NCBI GenBank assembly: GCA_001725945.1 | Contig: LRMT01000141.1 | Coordinates: 1 to 64,000, forward strand | DNA: 64,000 nucleotides | Direction: 5' to 3' | Origin: Cupriavidus sp. UYMMa02A | GTDB lineage: Bacteria; Pseudomonadota; Gammaproteobacteria; Burkholderiales; Burkholderiaceae | Shown here: in pieces, positions 28,893 to 37,038 of the stretch | Position numbering within the stretch: position 1 is the first letter of the stretch | Layout of the letters: each line of letters opens with the position of its first letter | Program-made: the position numbers and the translations under genes | Notes under the pieces: model-generated | Databases searched by the model: none | What the model was told of the DNA's origin: nothing | What the model saw: only the letters and a program-made list of their open reading frames with translations

Positions 28893-29645
28893 TTAGACCA
28901 GCGCGGCGCCGCCATCGAGGTGCAGCGTTGCACCGTTCATGAAGCCGTTCGTGATGAGAAACACCACGCCGGCCGCTGCCTCGTCAACCGTTCCAATGCG
29001 CTTGAGCGGCAGCGTCGCATTCAGCGACTCCACAAATGCGTCGCGGCCATCTCCCAGAGTTTTGGACAGCAGCGGCGTATCGATCGGACCAGGCGAGAGC
29101 GTGTTGACACGAACAGGAGCGATCTCGAGAGCCAGCCCCCGCGCGAAGGCTTCCATTGCTGCCGAAGCTGCAGCAAGTACAGCCGTGCCATAGGCATTCG
29201 GCCGATCGGCGAGCACGCCGGAAACGAACGTAACCGAGCCATCTTTCGACAGCCGATCGCCGAGCGTGCGGATCGCCGTGACCGCTGCCCAGATGCGCTC
29301 GTCGAATGCGCGACGCAGATACCCTACTTCCGCTTCGCGCACCTTTCCTGCGACGAACGAGCCGGCGAGCATGACAAGATGATCGACCACCGGAAAGTCG
29401 CGCAACGCGGTCTCTACCTCGATTTCCGACGTTACATCGGCCGCGCGCCAGCCTTCGAACCCGTACTTCTCCGTCAGCTGCGCGGCAACATCTGCGTTCC
29501 GCCCGATGATGATGACATTGGCGCCCTTGTTCTTCGCCTGGATGGCGGCCGACAAGCCAATGCCCGACGTGCCGCCGACGATGACCACACGCTTGTCTGC
29601 CAATTCGCGTTGCTGGGCCGACGTGTTTTGGATTTGGTTGCTCAT
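28893..29645 (-). CDS. Atypical SDR protein lacking YxxxK (copy 2)
   Basis: 250 residues, intact. GGTSGIGLSAAIQAKNKGAN gives the nucleotide site, and the end is GATLHLDGGAALV. The active-site helix reads AYGTAVLAAASAAMEAFARG; aligned on GLALEIAP, Leu and Ser stand at the Tyr and Lys positions. Very similar to copy 1 at 12635-13384 and to the pseudogene at 19007-19722, so loss of the motif is a conserved trait of this group and not a sequence error. Confidence 0.9.
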   Translation of the reverse strand: MSNQIQNTSAQQRELADKRVVIVGGTSGIGLSAAIQAKNKGANVIIIGRNADVAAQLTEKYGFEGWRAADVTSEIEVETALRDFPVVDHLVMLAGSFVAGKVREAEVGYLRRAFDERIWAAVTAIRTLGDRLSKDGSVTFVSGVLADRPNAYGTAVLAAASAAMEAFARGLALEIAPVRVNTLSPGPIDTPLLSKTLGDGRDAFVESLNATLPLKRIGTVDEAAAGVVFLITNGFMNGATLHLDGGAALV

Positions 29646-29761
29646 TTCAAAACTCCTGTTTGGAAGGCACCCCGTGGTGCGATGGGATGGATCTTAAATT
29701 TCCTCCGTAACCTTGAAAATACAGGCAGAAATCGTTTCACTAATTCCATCACGGCACAAAT

Positions 29762-30302
29762 ACGACGTCGACGGCCATGCAAACCGGGCAGCACCTGGCA
29801 CTTGGACGAGATGTTCGCAACGCTGCGCGGCGAACCCTACCTGCTGTGGCGGGCGGTCGACGAGCATGGCGCCGAGCTCGACATCTTGCTGCAGAAGCGG
29901 CGCGACAAGGCTGCCGCCAAACGCTTCTTCCGGCGCGTGCTTCGCTCATGCCCCGTGCCGCGCAAGATCATCACCGATCAGCTACGCAGCTACCCGGCCG
30001 CGAAGGCCGACGTCCCGAGGCTGGCGAACGTCAAGCACGTCTTCGTCAAAGCCAGCGCCCGCGTGAACAACCGGGCCGCGAATAGTCACCAGCCCACACG
30101 TGAGCGCGAGCGGCGCATGCGTGGGTTTCGCGACCCGAAGCGCACGCAGGCGTTCCTCTCGTGCTTCGGCCCCATCCCGCAGCACTTCGCGCTCAAACGG
30201 CACCTGTTGCGCGCTTCGCTTTATCGCAAACACCTCGCTGATCGCTTCGAAAGCTGGTGCGAATTCACCGAATCCACCCAAAATCCGTCCACCGCAGCCT
30301 GA
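29762..30302 (+). mobile_element. IS6-family transposase, 5'-truncated
   Basis: From RRRRPCKPGSTWHLDEMF the DDE core follows: LDEM with the first Asp, IITDQLRSYPAAK with the second, and NNRAANSHQPTRERERRMRG with the Glu, ending FTESTQNPSTAA. The helix-turn-helix N-terminus of about 65 residues is missing. Its right end abuts the cut edge of leuD at about 30357, so the element is the likely cause of that truncation. Confidence 0.82.
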
Positions 30303-30357
30303 GCAGATCATCGCCCAGCATTCCTGACATCGCCAATCCGCCAACGTGACAAAGCCC

Positions 30358-30504
30358 CTAGTAACGCCACTCGTCGAACAGGTTGGGGCCGAAGCCGGTG
30401 CGCCGGATCGACTTCAGGAACTGCTTCGGGATAGTGGCGTCGGTATCGACATACTCGCGGTCGAGCGGCGCCACGAGGCCGCTATGTATAGTGAACTTTT
30501 CCAT
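30358..30504 (-). pseudogene. leuD: leuD, N-terminal fragment
   Basis: MEKFTIHSGLVAPLDREYVD followed by ATIPKQFLKSIRRTGFGPNL and FDEWRY then a stop: the first 48 residues of the small subunit of 3-isopropylmalate dehydratase. The remaining three quarters of the usual 215 residues or so are gone, replaced by the IS6 remnant. leuC lies 27 bases upstream, the normal leuCD order. Confidence 0.88.
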
Positions 30505-30530
30505 GTCCTGATTTCTTGATCTTGTGCCGC

Positions 30531-31940
30531 TCAGAGGAGCTTGCGCACGTCCATGAAATGGCCCTCAATGGCGGCGGCAGCGGCCATCGCGGGACTCACC
30601 AAATGACTGCGACCGCCCACGCCCTGACGGCCCTCGAAGTTGCGGTTCGAGGTCGACGCGCAGCGCTCGCCAGGATCGAGGCGGTCGGCATTCATTGCCA
30701 GGCACATCGAGCAGCCCGGCTCGCGCCATTCGAAGCCCGCGGCCTTGAAGACCTTGTCCAGCCCTTCGCGCTCGGCCTGCTCCTTGACCAGGCCCGAGCC
30801 CGGCACCACCATCGCCAGCTTCACGTTGGACGCGACCTTGCGGCCCAGCTTCTGCACCACCCACGCGGCGGCGCGCATGTCCTCGATGCGGCTGTTGGTG
30901 CACGAACCGATGAACACCTTGTCAACGCTGATGCTTTCCATCGGCACGTTGGGCTGCAGGTTCATGTACTCGAGCGCGCGCTCCATGGCGTTGCGCTTGG
31001 TCGGATCCTTTTCCTTCTCGGGGTCCGGCACGCGGTCTTCGATGCTGACCACCATCTCGGGCGAGGTGCCCCAGGTCACCTGCGGGCGGATATCTTCGGC
31101 ACGCAGCTCGATCACCTGGTCGAACTTCGCGCCGGCGTCCGAATGCAAGGTGCTCCAGTAGGCCACGGCCTGGTCCCACTCCACGCCTTGCGGTGCGTAC
31201 GGTCGGCCCTTCACGTATTCGAGCGTGACGTTGTCCACCGCCACCAGGCCCGCGCGCGCGCCGGCCTCGATGGCCATATTGCAGACCGTCATGCGGCCTT
31301 CCATGGTCAGGTCGCGAATGGCCGAGCCGGCGAATTCGATCGTGTAGCCGGTACCGCCGGCCGTGCCGATCTTGCCGATGATTGCCAGCACGATGTCCTT
31401 GGCGGTGCAGCCGCGCGGAAGCTTCCCTTCCACCTTCACCAGCATGTTCTTCGCCTTCTTGCCCAGCAGCGTCTGGGTGGCCAGCACGTGTTCGACTTCC
31501 GACGTGCCGATGCCATGCGCGAGCGCACCGAACGCGCCATGCGTCGAGGTATGCGAGTCGCCGCACACCACCGTCATGCCCGGCAGCGTGGCGCCCTGCT
31601 CCGGCCCGATCACGTGCACGATACCCTGGCGATGATCGTTCATCTTGAACTGGGTGATGCCGAAGCTGTCGCAGTTGGCGTCCAGCGTATCGACCTGCAG
31701 CTTCGACACCGGGTCGGCTATGCCATGGCTGCGGTCAGTGGTCGGCACGTTGTGGTCCGACACGGCCAGGTTCGCGCTGATGCGCCATACCGGATGCTCC
31801 GACATCCTCAGCCCGTCGAACGCCTGCGGACTGGTCACTTCATTAAGCAAGTGGCGGTCGATGTAGAGCAGCGTGGTGCCGTCTTCCTCGGCGTGGACGG
31901 TATGGTCATCCCAGAGTTTGTCGTAGAGCGTCTTGGCCAT
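30531..31940 (-). CDS. leuC: 3-isopropylmalate dehydratase large subunit
   Basis: 469 residues, full length. Aconitase-type [4Fe-4S] ligands are in VFIGSCTNSRIED and in PGCSMCLAMN; GDSHTSTHGAFGALAHGIG is the active-site signature. The sequence is the standard beta-proteobacterial LeuC of leucine synthesis (isomerises 2- to 3-isopropylmalate with LeuD). Because leuD is truncated this copy has no local partner. Maleate hydratases downstream of gentisate pathways are LeuCD-like, so a catabolic role was considered, but the sequence type favours housekeeping LeuC. Confidence 0.93.
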   Translation of the reverse strand: MAKTLYDKLWDDHTVHAEEDGTTLLYIDRHLLNEVTSPQAFDGLRMSEHPVWRISANLAVSDHNVPTTDRSHGIADPVSKLQVDTLDANCDSFGITQFKMNDHRQGIVHVIGPEQGATLPGMTVVCGDSHTSTHGAFGALAHGIGTSEVEHVLATQTLLGKKAKNMLVKVEGKLPRGCTAKDIVLAIIGKIGTAGGTGYTIEFAGSAIRDLTMEGRMTVCNMAIEAGARAGLVAVDNVTLEYVKGRPYAPQGVEWDQAVAYWSTLHSDAGAKFDQVIELRAEDIRPQVTWGTSPEMVVSIEDRVPDPEKEKDPTKRNAMERALEYMNLQPNVPMESISVDKVFIGSCTNSRIEDMRAAAWVVQKLGRKVASNVKLAMVVPGSGLVKEQAEREGLDKVFKAAGFEWREPGCSMCLAMNADRLDPGERCASTSNRNFEGRQGVGGRSHLVSPAMAAAAAIEGHFMDVRKLL

Positions 31941-32057
31941 GATGCAGGGGCGGACCGGTCGTCCTATAGGAACGGTCGAATCCGCGCTTGTGGTTTGGAG
32001 GGGGTTTCCTCGACGGCGTGCAGGTGCACCCCGGGCGTAGCGTCAGGTACCAAAGAG

Positions 32058-32914
32058 CTAGTCTGCGGCCATGCGCGCAGTCATCGTCCCGATGCCAGAA
32101 ACGCTCGCCTCTAGAACGTCGCCATATGTGACGGGACTCACGCCGGCGGGAGTCCCCGTCATGATCACGTCTCCGGGGTACAGCGTGTACATCGCCGACG
32201 CGTACTCGATCAGTCGTTGCACGTTGTAGACCAGGTAGCTCGTGTTCGATTGCTGGCGCACTTCGCCGTTGACACAGATGCTCAGGTCCAGCGAGTTGGG
32301 ATCCGGGATTTCGTCGGCGGTGACGATCCAAGGGCCGAGAACAGAGAACGTATCCGCCGACTTACGGAAGTCAGGCAGCTCCGGGCCGCGCACCGTCATG
32401 TCGAGCCCGATGCAATAGCCAAACACGAAATCGAGCGCATTCTCCCGTGACACCCTCTTGGCTTCACGGCCAATCACGACAGCCAGCTCGACTTCATGGT
32501 CTGTGCGGCGATCAGGGAACGGAATCCTGATTTCCTCATGACAACCAATCACCGAACTGTTTGCCTTCAGGAAGACTCCAAGCTTGCTCAGATCCGTGAA
32601 TGTCTTCCCATGATTGATCTGTGGGTCGTTGTTTGCCTCTGTGATGTGATCCTTGTAGTTGATCGGAGCGGCGATGATCTTTCCGGGATTCGCCACAGGG
32701 GCGCGGAGACGGACGTGGCAAGAGGAATGCGTCGCGCGGTCTCTATAGCTTCGTCGATACGGGGCCGCATGCTTTCGAAGTTCTTGATGACCCAGTCGTA
32801 CTTTGGATAGGGCCACCCTGGGCGAGACGCAGTAGCAAAGGCATCGGTGATGTCAACGACGTCCTGTCCGATTGCGAGACCGATACGGTCGTCGTCAAAG
32901 ATGCAGAGTTTCAT
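32058..32914 (-). CDS. Fumarylacetoacetate hydrolase-family enzyme (frameshifted)
   Basis: About 284 residues starting MKLCIFDDDRIGLAIGQDVV. Family landmarks: IIAAPINYKDHITEA, the metal-site Glu in RRTDHEVELAVVIGREAKRV, and LYPGDVIMTGTPAGVSPV. One frame break lies near 32718. It directly follows the gentisate dioxygenase, so it most likely cleaves the ring-opened product: maleylpyruvate directly, or fumarylpyruvate. No maleylpyruvate isomerase gene is seen, which favours direct maleylpyruvate hydrolysis; inference only. Confidence 0.8.
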
Positions 32915-32936
32915 GATAATGACAAGGAAGTGAGGG

Positions 32937-33965
32937 TTAGTCGCGTTGCTCGCGCAGCAAGCCAAGCTTCTCGTGCACAGGCCTATCCGAATAGCTAAAG
33001 AAGACTGTGTCCTCCTCTGCCTGGACAGTCCAGGCACACCAGCCCGGAACTGCTGCGATATCGTTGGGACCCACCGAGAAGGCAGCACCTTGCCCGATCG
33101 TCACTTGCGCGCGTCCTTCGACGCAAACGAGGACCAGGCTTTCGGTAGAGCGATATGGCCGAGTGGAAAAACCGCGGGGGAAGTAGCGTAGTGCCGTGCC
33201 GAGCGTAGGCATGGCCCAGTTGCCGTTCAGAGGATTCACATACTTGAGGCAGATGCCCAGATGGGGGTCCGGTGCCTCTACACCGGCCAGGACGTGAAGG
33301 GCCTCGCGGGAACGCTCGTACGGATAGCTGAAAATGGGCGAGGTAGCGCTGCTGCGGTCGCACTCGAGCGGCAGCATGCCTGAGCCAAAGCGGGCGGCTG
33401 TTTCCCCACTCACTCGCGTCGATGGCTGTGCCTTTTCCTCATGACTCTCGCGGAACCCAGCCCGCAGAAAGTTGACCAGCGGCACATCAAGCCCGTCCAG
33501 CCATACAACCGGGTCCGTCCCTTCATGACCGTGGTCGTGCCACGTCCAGAACGGCGTAATGATGAAGTCGCCGCGATTCATCCGCGTCTTCTCGCCATCA
33601 ACGGCCGTATATGCGCCCGTTCCGTGCAGGACAAAGCGTAGTGCTGACTGCGTGTGGCGATGTGCAGGTGCGACTTCGCCGGGCAGGATCAATTGGATCC
33701 CTGCGTAGAGAGTGTCCGTCACCTGTGATTTCCCCGGCAGGCCCGGGTTTTCCAGCACCAGAACGCGGCGCTCTGCTTCCTCTGCGGAGATGATTGATCC
33801 TGCGCGCAGCAGTTGGGGATAGATATCCTCCCAGTTCCAGCACCAGGGTTGCGCCGCCGGCACCGGTTCGGCGGGCACCAGTCTCTTCAGCACGCTCCAG
33901 AGCGGCGCGAGATTCAATGGCCGCAGATTTTCGTAGTAGCTTTCTCTTTCTTGCTCGATGTTCAT
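32937..33965 (-). CDS. Gentisate 1,2-dioxygenase
   Basis: 343 residues from MNIEQERESYY; an ATG four codons earlier is also in frame. Bicupin: the N-terminal iron site is H102-x-H104 (PAHRHTQSALRF), with further histidines in WTWHDHGHEG. The C-terminal cupin is visible from LKYVNPLNGNWAMPTLG onward. It opens gentisate to maleylpyruvate using Fe(II) and O2. It is the only gentisate dioxygenase in the window, and so the shared outlet for both salicylate routes encoded to its right. The FAH gene follows after 22 bases. Confidence 0.93.
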   Translation of the reverse strand: MNIEQERESYYENLRPLNLAPLWSVLKRLVPAEPVPAAQPWCWNWEDIYPQLLRAGSIISAEEAERRVLVLENPGLPGKSQVTDTLYAGIQLILPGEVAPAHRHTQSALRFVLHGTGAYTAVDGEKTRMNRGDFIITPFWTWHDHGHEGTDPVVWLDGLDVPLVNFLRAGFRESHEEKAQPSTRVSGETAARFGSGMLPLECDRSSATSPIFSYPYERSREALHVLAGVEAPDPHLGICLKYVNPLNGNWAMPTLGTALRYFPRGFSTRPYRSTESLVLVCVEGRAQVTIGQGAAFSVGPNDIAAVPGWCAWTVQAEEDTVFFSYSDRPVHEKLGLLREQRD

Positions 33966-33966
33966 A

Positions 33967-35373
33967 CTATTCTCCATACGTCGTTATCGGGACACGACCA
34001 CGGTCGCCTAAGAATGCAGAATCTTCCCGCCCCCCCTCAGCGGGGCGCCTCTTAATGGCAAAGTGGAGTAGCACGACAGTGATTGCCGCCAGCACGAAAG
34101 CTGTCGCGTACAAACTGTAGACCTGACCGGGACTCCACCGTGCATCAATAAGCGGGCCGGCGGCCAGTGGTGCCAAGATGGACCCGAAGCGGCCCATACC
34201 GATACCCCAGCCAAGTCCGGTCACGCGATGGCCGGATTCATAGACCATGGGGGTCATTGCGAAAACTCCCGCAACGCAGCCGTTGACGAATACCCCCAGA
34301 AAGAACGCCACCACAAGGGTCAGGCCGCCGTTGCCTGCCAGGCTCAGTAACGCGCTCATCAACACTGCCGTGGCGATAAGGTAGATGGCGTGCACTTTGT
34401 ACAGAGCCAGCCGTCCCGCGAGTAGGCCAATGAGCGAAGTGCCGACAATACCGCCAAGGTTAAGCAACACGCCGCCCGTGATGCCTTGCTCGTTGGACAA
34501 GCCGGCGGCGACCAGCAGCCGGGGCGACCAGCTCATTACAAAGTAAAATCCGAACAGGATCAGGAAGAAAGACACCCAAATCAGCGCAGTGGCCCGACGC
34601 ACACTGGGCGAAAGAAGGTAGGCTAGGCTATCTCTCAGGCCGGTCTTCCCACCCGCTGTCTCTGCGGGCAACGCCTGCAGCGGCGCCATGCCCATCTTGC
34701 GGATGAGCGCGTTGACCCGCGCCAGCGCTCCTTCGGGCCGGCGGCTAAGGTAGAAGTCGATTGACTCCGGCAGCCAGGCATACAGGACCGGCAAGGTGGC
34801 CAGGGTAGCGACCCCACCGTAAATGAACACGGACTCCCAGCCCGAAATAGCAATGATTCGAACCGTAATGAAGCCACCCACCGTTGCGCCAAGAGCGTAG
34901 CCGGTAGCCTGCAGGCTGATGGCCAAACTGCACCAGCGCTTGGACGCGTATTCGCCTGCAATCACGTAGCTGCTTGCGAGGATACCGCCGATGCCAAGTC
35001 CGGTGACGAAGCGCAGCAGGCCAAGATGTGTCGGTGTCGTGGCATAGCCGGAAGCGATCATCCCTCCCCCGGCGACCACGATGCACAGAAGCACCAGCGG
35101 GCGCCGGCCGATGCGATCTGCCCAGGGGGCGACAAACAGCGATCCGACGGTCATACCGACCAGACCGGCGCTGAGCAGGTAGCCCAGTTGCGTGCCTTTC
35201 AAGGACCAGTGTGCACTGACGGAGGCCGCGGTGAACGCCATCACCATCACGTCAAAGCCGTCGAGCATATTGATCAGGAAGCAGAGCCCGATCGCTCGCC
35301 ACTGAAAGAAGGTCATCGGCTTGCCTTCCATGGTGTGGGCAAGCGATGCGCTATTGGTTGCAGTCGATTTCAT
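33967..35373 (-). CDS. MFS aromatic-acid transporter (AAHS type)
   Basis: About 468 residues; the start is set by AGGAG before the ATG at 35373. Helix 1 contains LINMLDGFDVMVMAF, the D-G-x-D signature of aromatic acid:H+ symporters such as PcaK and BenK, and the 2-3 loop reads GSLFVAPWADRIGRRPLVLL. The frame is intact with about twelve hydrophobic segments. It overlaps the gentisate dioxygenase start region, implying tight coupling. Probable substrates are salicylate or gentisate, by context. Confidence 0.88.
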   Translation of the reverse strand: MKSTATNSASLAHTMEGKPMTFFQWRAIGLCFLINMLDGFDVMVMAFTAASVSAHWSLKGTQLGYLLSAGLVGMTVGSLFVAPWADRIGRRPLVLLCIVVAGGGMIASGYATTPTHLGLLRFVTGLGIGGILASSYVIAGEYASKRWCSLAISLQATGYALGATVGGFITVRIIAISGWESVFIYGGVATLATLPVLYAWLPESIDFYLSRRPEGALARVNALIRKMGMAPLQALPAETAGGKTGLRDSLAYLLSPSVRRATALIWVSFFLILFGFYFVMSWSPRLLVAAGLSNEQGITGGVLLNLGGIVGTSLIGLLAGRLALYKVHAIYLIATAVLMSALLSLAGNGGLTLVVAFFLGVFVNGCVAGVFAMTPMVYESGHRVTGLGWGIGMGRFGSILAPLAAGPLIDARWSPGQVYSLYATAFVLAAITVVLLHFAIKRRPAEGGREDSAFLGDRGRVPITTYGE

Positions 35374-35441
35374 GTGTTTTGTCTCCTCGTTCGAACTTAC
35401 TCCGCTGCCGCCAACGAAGATGGCGAGCATTCAGCTTCGGG

Positions 35442-36581
35442 TTATGGCGAGGCGTTGGTCTGCCAGGCCTCGTAGCCGTCGACGAAGGCTGGTGCCATGT
35501 TGCGCAAGCGCTCGGGATCAACCCGCCCTGAGCGCCCGATGTAGTGCATGGCGAACTCCCATGCAGGCAGTTCCATGTGTTGGGGAAAGTGGTCGTACCA
35601 ATCCGCGCTTTGGTTCGCCGCGGCGGTGATCTTTTCCACAATGGGCCTGCGGCGCGCTTCAAAGCTGGCCAAGGCGTCCGGGACACTTTCCGGGTGGTCT
35701 GCCACCGACTGTGCGAGCGCCTGCACGTCCTCAAGTGCCAGACGGGTGCCCGACCCGATTGAGAAGTGCGCGGTGCGGAGCGCGTCGCCGACGAGCACGC
35801 AGTTCCCGACCGACCAGCGTGCATTGCTGATCTTGGGAAAGCGTCGCCACAGCGATCGGTTGACCACAAGCGACGCCCCGGCCAATTCCTCGGCAAACAC
35901 CTCTTGGCAGTAGCGCCGCGATTCCTCCTCGCTCATGTGCTCGAAGCCGATCCGTTCGAAGGTCGACGCATCGACCTCCACCAGAAACGTGCTCATGCTC
36001 GGCGAATACCGATAGTGGTGGGCGTTGAAGAAACCCTGGGGCAGTTTCTTGAACGTCTGGGTCAGGCGGTCAAACGGACGCGTGGCACCGAACCACGCGA
36101 AGCGGTTGTCGAGGTAATCGATGCGCGTGCCGAACGCTTGCTCATGTGTGCGGCGCACCAGGGAATTCACGCCATCGGCGGCGATGACGAGATCGGCCGC
36201 ATCCAGCTCATCCAGGCTGGTGATGATCCGATTGTTAATCAGTACGGCACCAACCGATTCCGCCCTCTGGCGCAGGATATCCAGCAGTTTCAGGCGAGCG
36301 ATCGCCGTGAAGCCGACGCCGTCGATCCGGATGGCCTGGTCATGAATCCGCAGTTCGATATCCCGCCATGTCTCCAGCCCGCAGTTGATCATGTCGAGCG
36401 TTTCCGCGTCGCTTGCCCGCAGAAATTCCAGCGCTTGATCCGAGAAGACGACGCCGAATCCGAAGGTCGTATGAGCATCGTTCTGCTCATAGACATGGAC
36501 CGTCGCGTCAGGACGCTCGCGCTTCAGAAGATGGGCTGCGTAGAGGCCCGCCGGGCCGCCGCCTATGATATTGATCTTCAT
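35442..36581 (-). CDS. sdgC: Salicylyl-CoA 5-hydroxylase-like FAD monooxygenase
   Basis: 379 residues from MKINIIGGGPAGLYAAHLLK, with the FAD motif at residues 6-11. Further landmarks: VIAADGVNSLVRR, GNCVLVGDALRTAHFSIGSG (the second FAD motif, with ALRT instead of the usual AAHP), and WEFAMHYIGRSGRVD near the end. This matches the group acting on CoA thioesters (salicylyl-CoA 5-hydroxylase and 2-aminobenzoyl-CoA monooxygenase N-terminal halves). With a ligase, thioesterase and gentisate dioxygenase in the same operon, hydroxylation of salicylyl-CoA to gentisyl-CoA is the best reading. Confidence 0.85.
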   Translation of the reverse strand: MKINIIGGGPAGLYAAHLLKRERPDATVHVYEQNDAHTTFGFGVVFSDQALEFLRASDAETLDMINCGLETWRDIELRIHDQAIRIDGVGFTAIARLKLLDILRQRAESVGAVLINNRIITSLDELDAADLVIAADGVNSLVRRTHEQAFGTRIDYLDNRFAWFGATRPFDRLTQTFKKLPQGFFNAHHYRYSPSMSTFLVEVDASTFERIGFEHMSEEESRRYCQEVFAEELAGASLVVNRSLWRRFPKISNARWSVGNCVLVGDALRTAHFSIGSGTRLALEDVQALAQSVADHPESVPDALASFEARRRPIVEKITAAANQSADWYDHFPQHMELPAWEFAMHYIGRSGRVDPERLRNMAPAFVDGYEAWQTNASP

Positions 36582-37023
36582 GTGTTTGTCTCCGGTACCC
36601 CGCGTCGTCGCCCATGAGCAGTGCCCGTACCGATTCCGGCACGGCCCGGGCATGCATTGAGGTGATGTTGCCGATCACGTGCACGGCCCAGACCCGGGTC
36701 TCGTGCGCCTCCATCAGCAAGGTGTCGTCGCGCAGGAAGCGATGGACGAATCCGAGTGACTTTCCGCCGATCTTTTCGACGGTAATCTCATGCCATATGT
36801 AGGAATGGAGGGCGGGCGCATCGAAAAACTGCATCGACAACTGGACGACCGGCAGGCCGCCACGCGTCCTTTCGTCAAGCACCTCGGTGGGGTCTATTCC
36901 GAGCGAGAAGAGCATCTCGTTCAGTCCATCGACCATCCAGCGCGAGTAGTGGGGGAAGAAGATGATGCCACCGGGATCGCATTCGCTCCAGTTCAGTCGT
37001 CGCTCATAGCGGTAGGTACGCAT
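36508..37023 (-). CDS. 4-hydroxybenzoyl-CoA-type hotdog thioesterase
   Basis: Starts MRTYRYERRLNWSECDPGGI; the segment WSECDPGGIIFFPHYSRWMV carries the catalytic Asp of 4HBT thioesterases. Up to 171 residues are open, but family similarity ends near residue 140, and the last 70 bases or so overlap the monooxygenase start, so the true end may lie earlier, via a single-base shift, at the TGA overlapping the monooxygenase ATG. Expected role: hydrolysis of gentisyl-CoA to gentisate and CoA, closing the CoA cycle begun by the ligase upstream. Confidence 0.85.
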   Translation of the reverse strand: MRTYRYERRLNWSECDPGGIIFFPHYSRWMVDGLNEMLFSLGIDPTEVLDERTRGGLPVVQLSMQFFDAPALHSYIWHEITVEKIGGKSLGFVHRFLRDDTLLMEAHETRVWAVHVIGNITSMHARAVPESVRALLMGDDAGYRRQTHEDQYHRRRPGGPLRSPSSEARAS

Positions 37024-37038
37024 GCTTGTCGCCCGTGC

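Noticed and set aside
28920..30302. 460-codon open frame on the plus strand
   Set aside because: Its first 800 bases are antisense to the intact SDR gene and have no family sequence. Only the part from about 29762 is real, as the IS6 transposase remnant.
30531..31940. Assigning leuC as a maleate hydratase large subunit
   Set aside because: Context is suggestive, but length and motifs fit housekeeping LeuC and the small subunit is truncated, so it is kept only as a question.
30516..32114. 532-codon open frame on the plus strand, rich in His and Arg
   Set aside because: Complete antisense shadow of leuC; the long frame arises from strong codon bias in GC-rich DNA.
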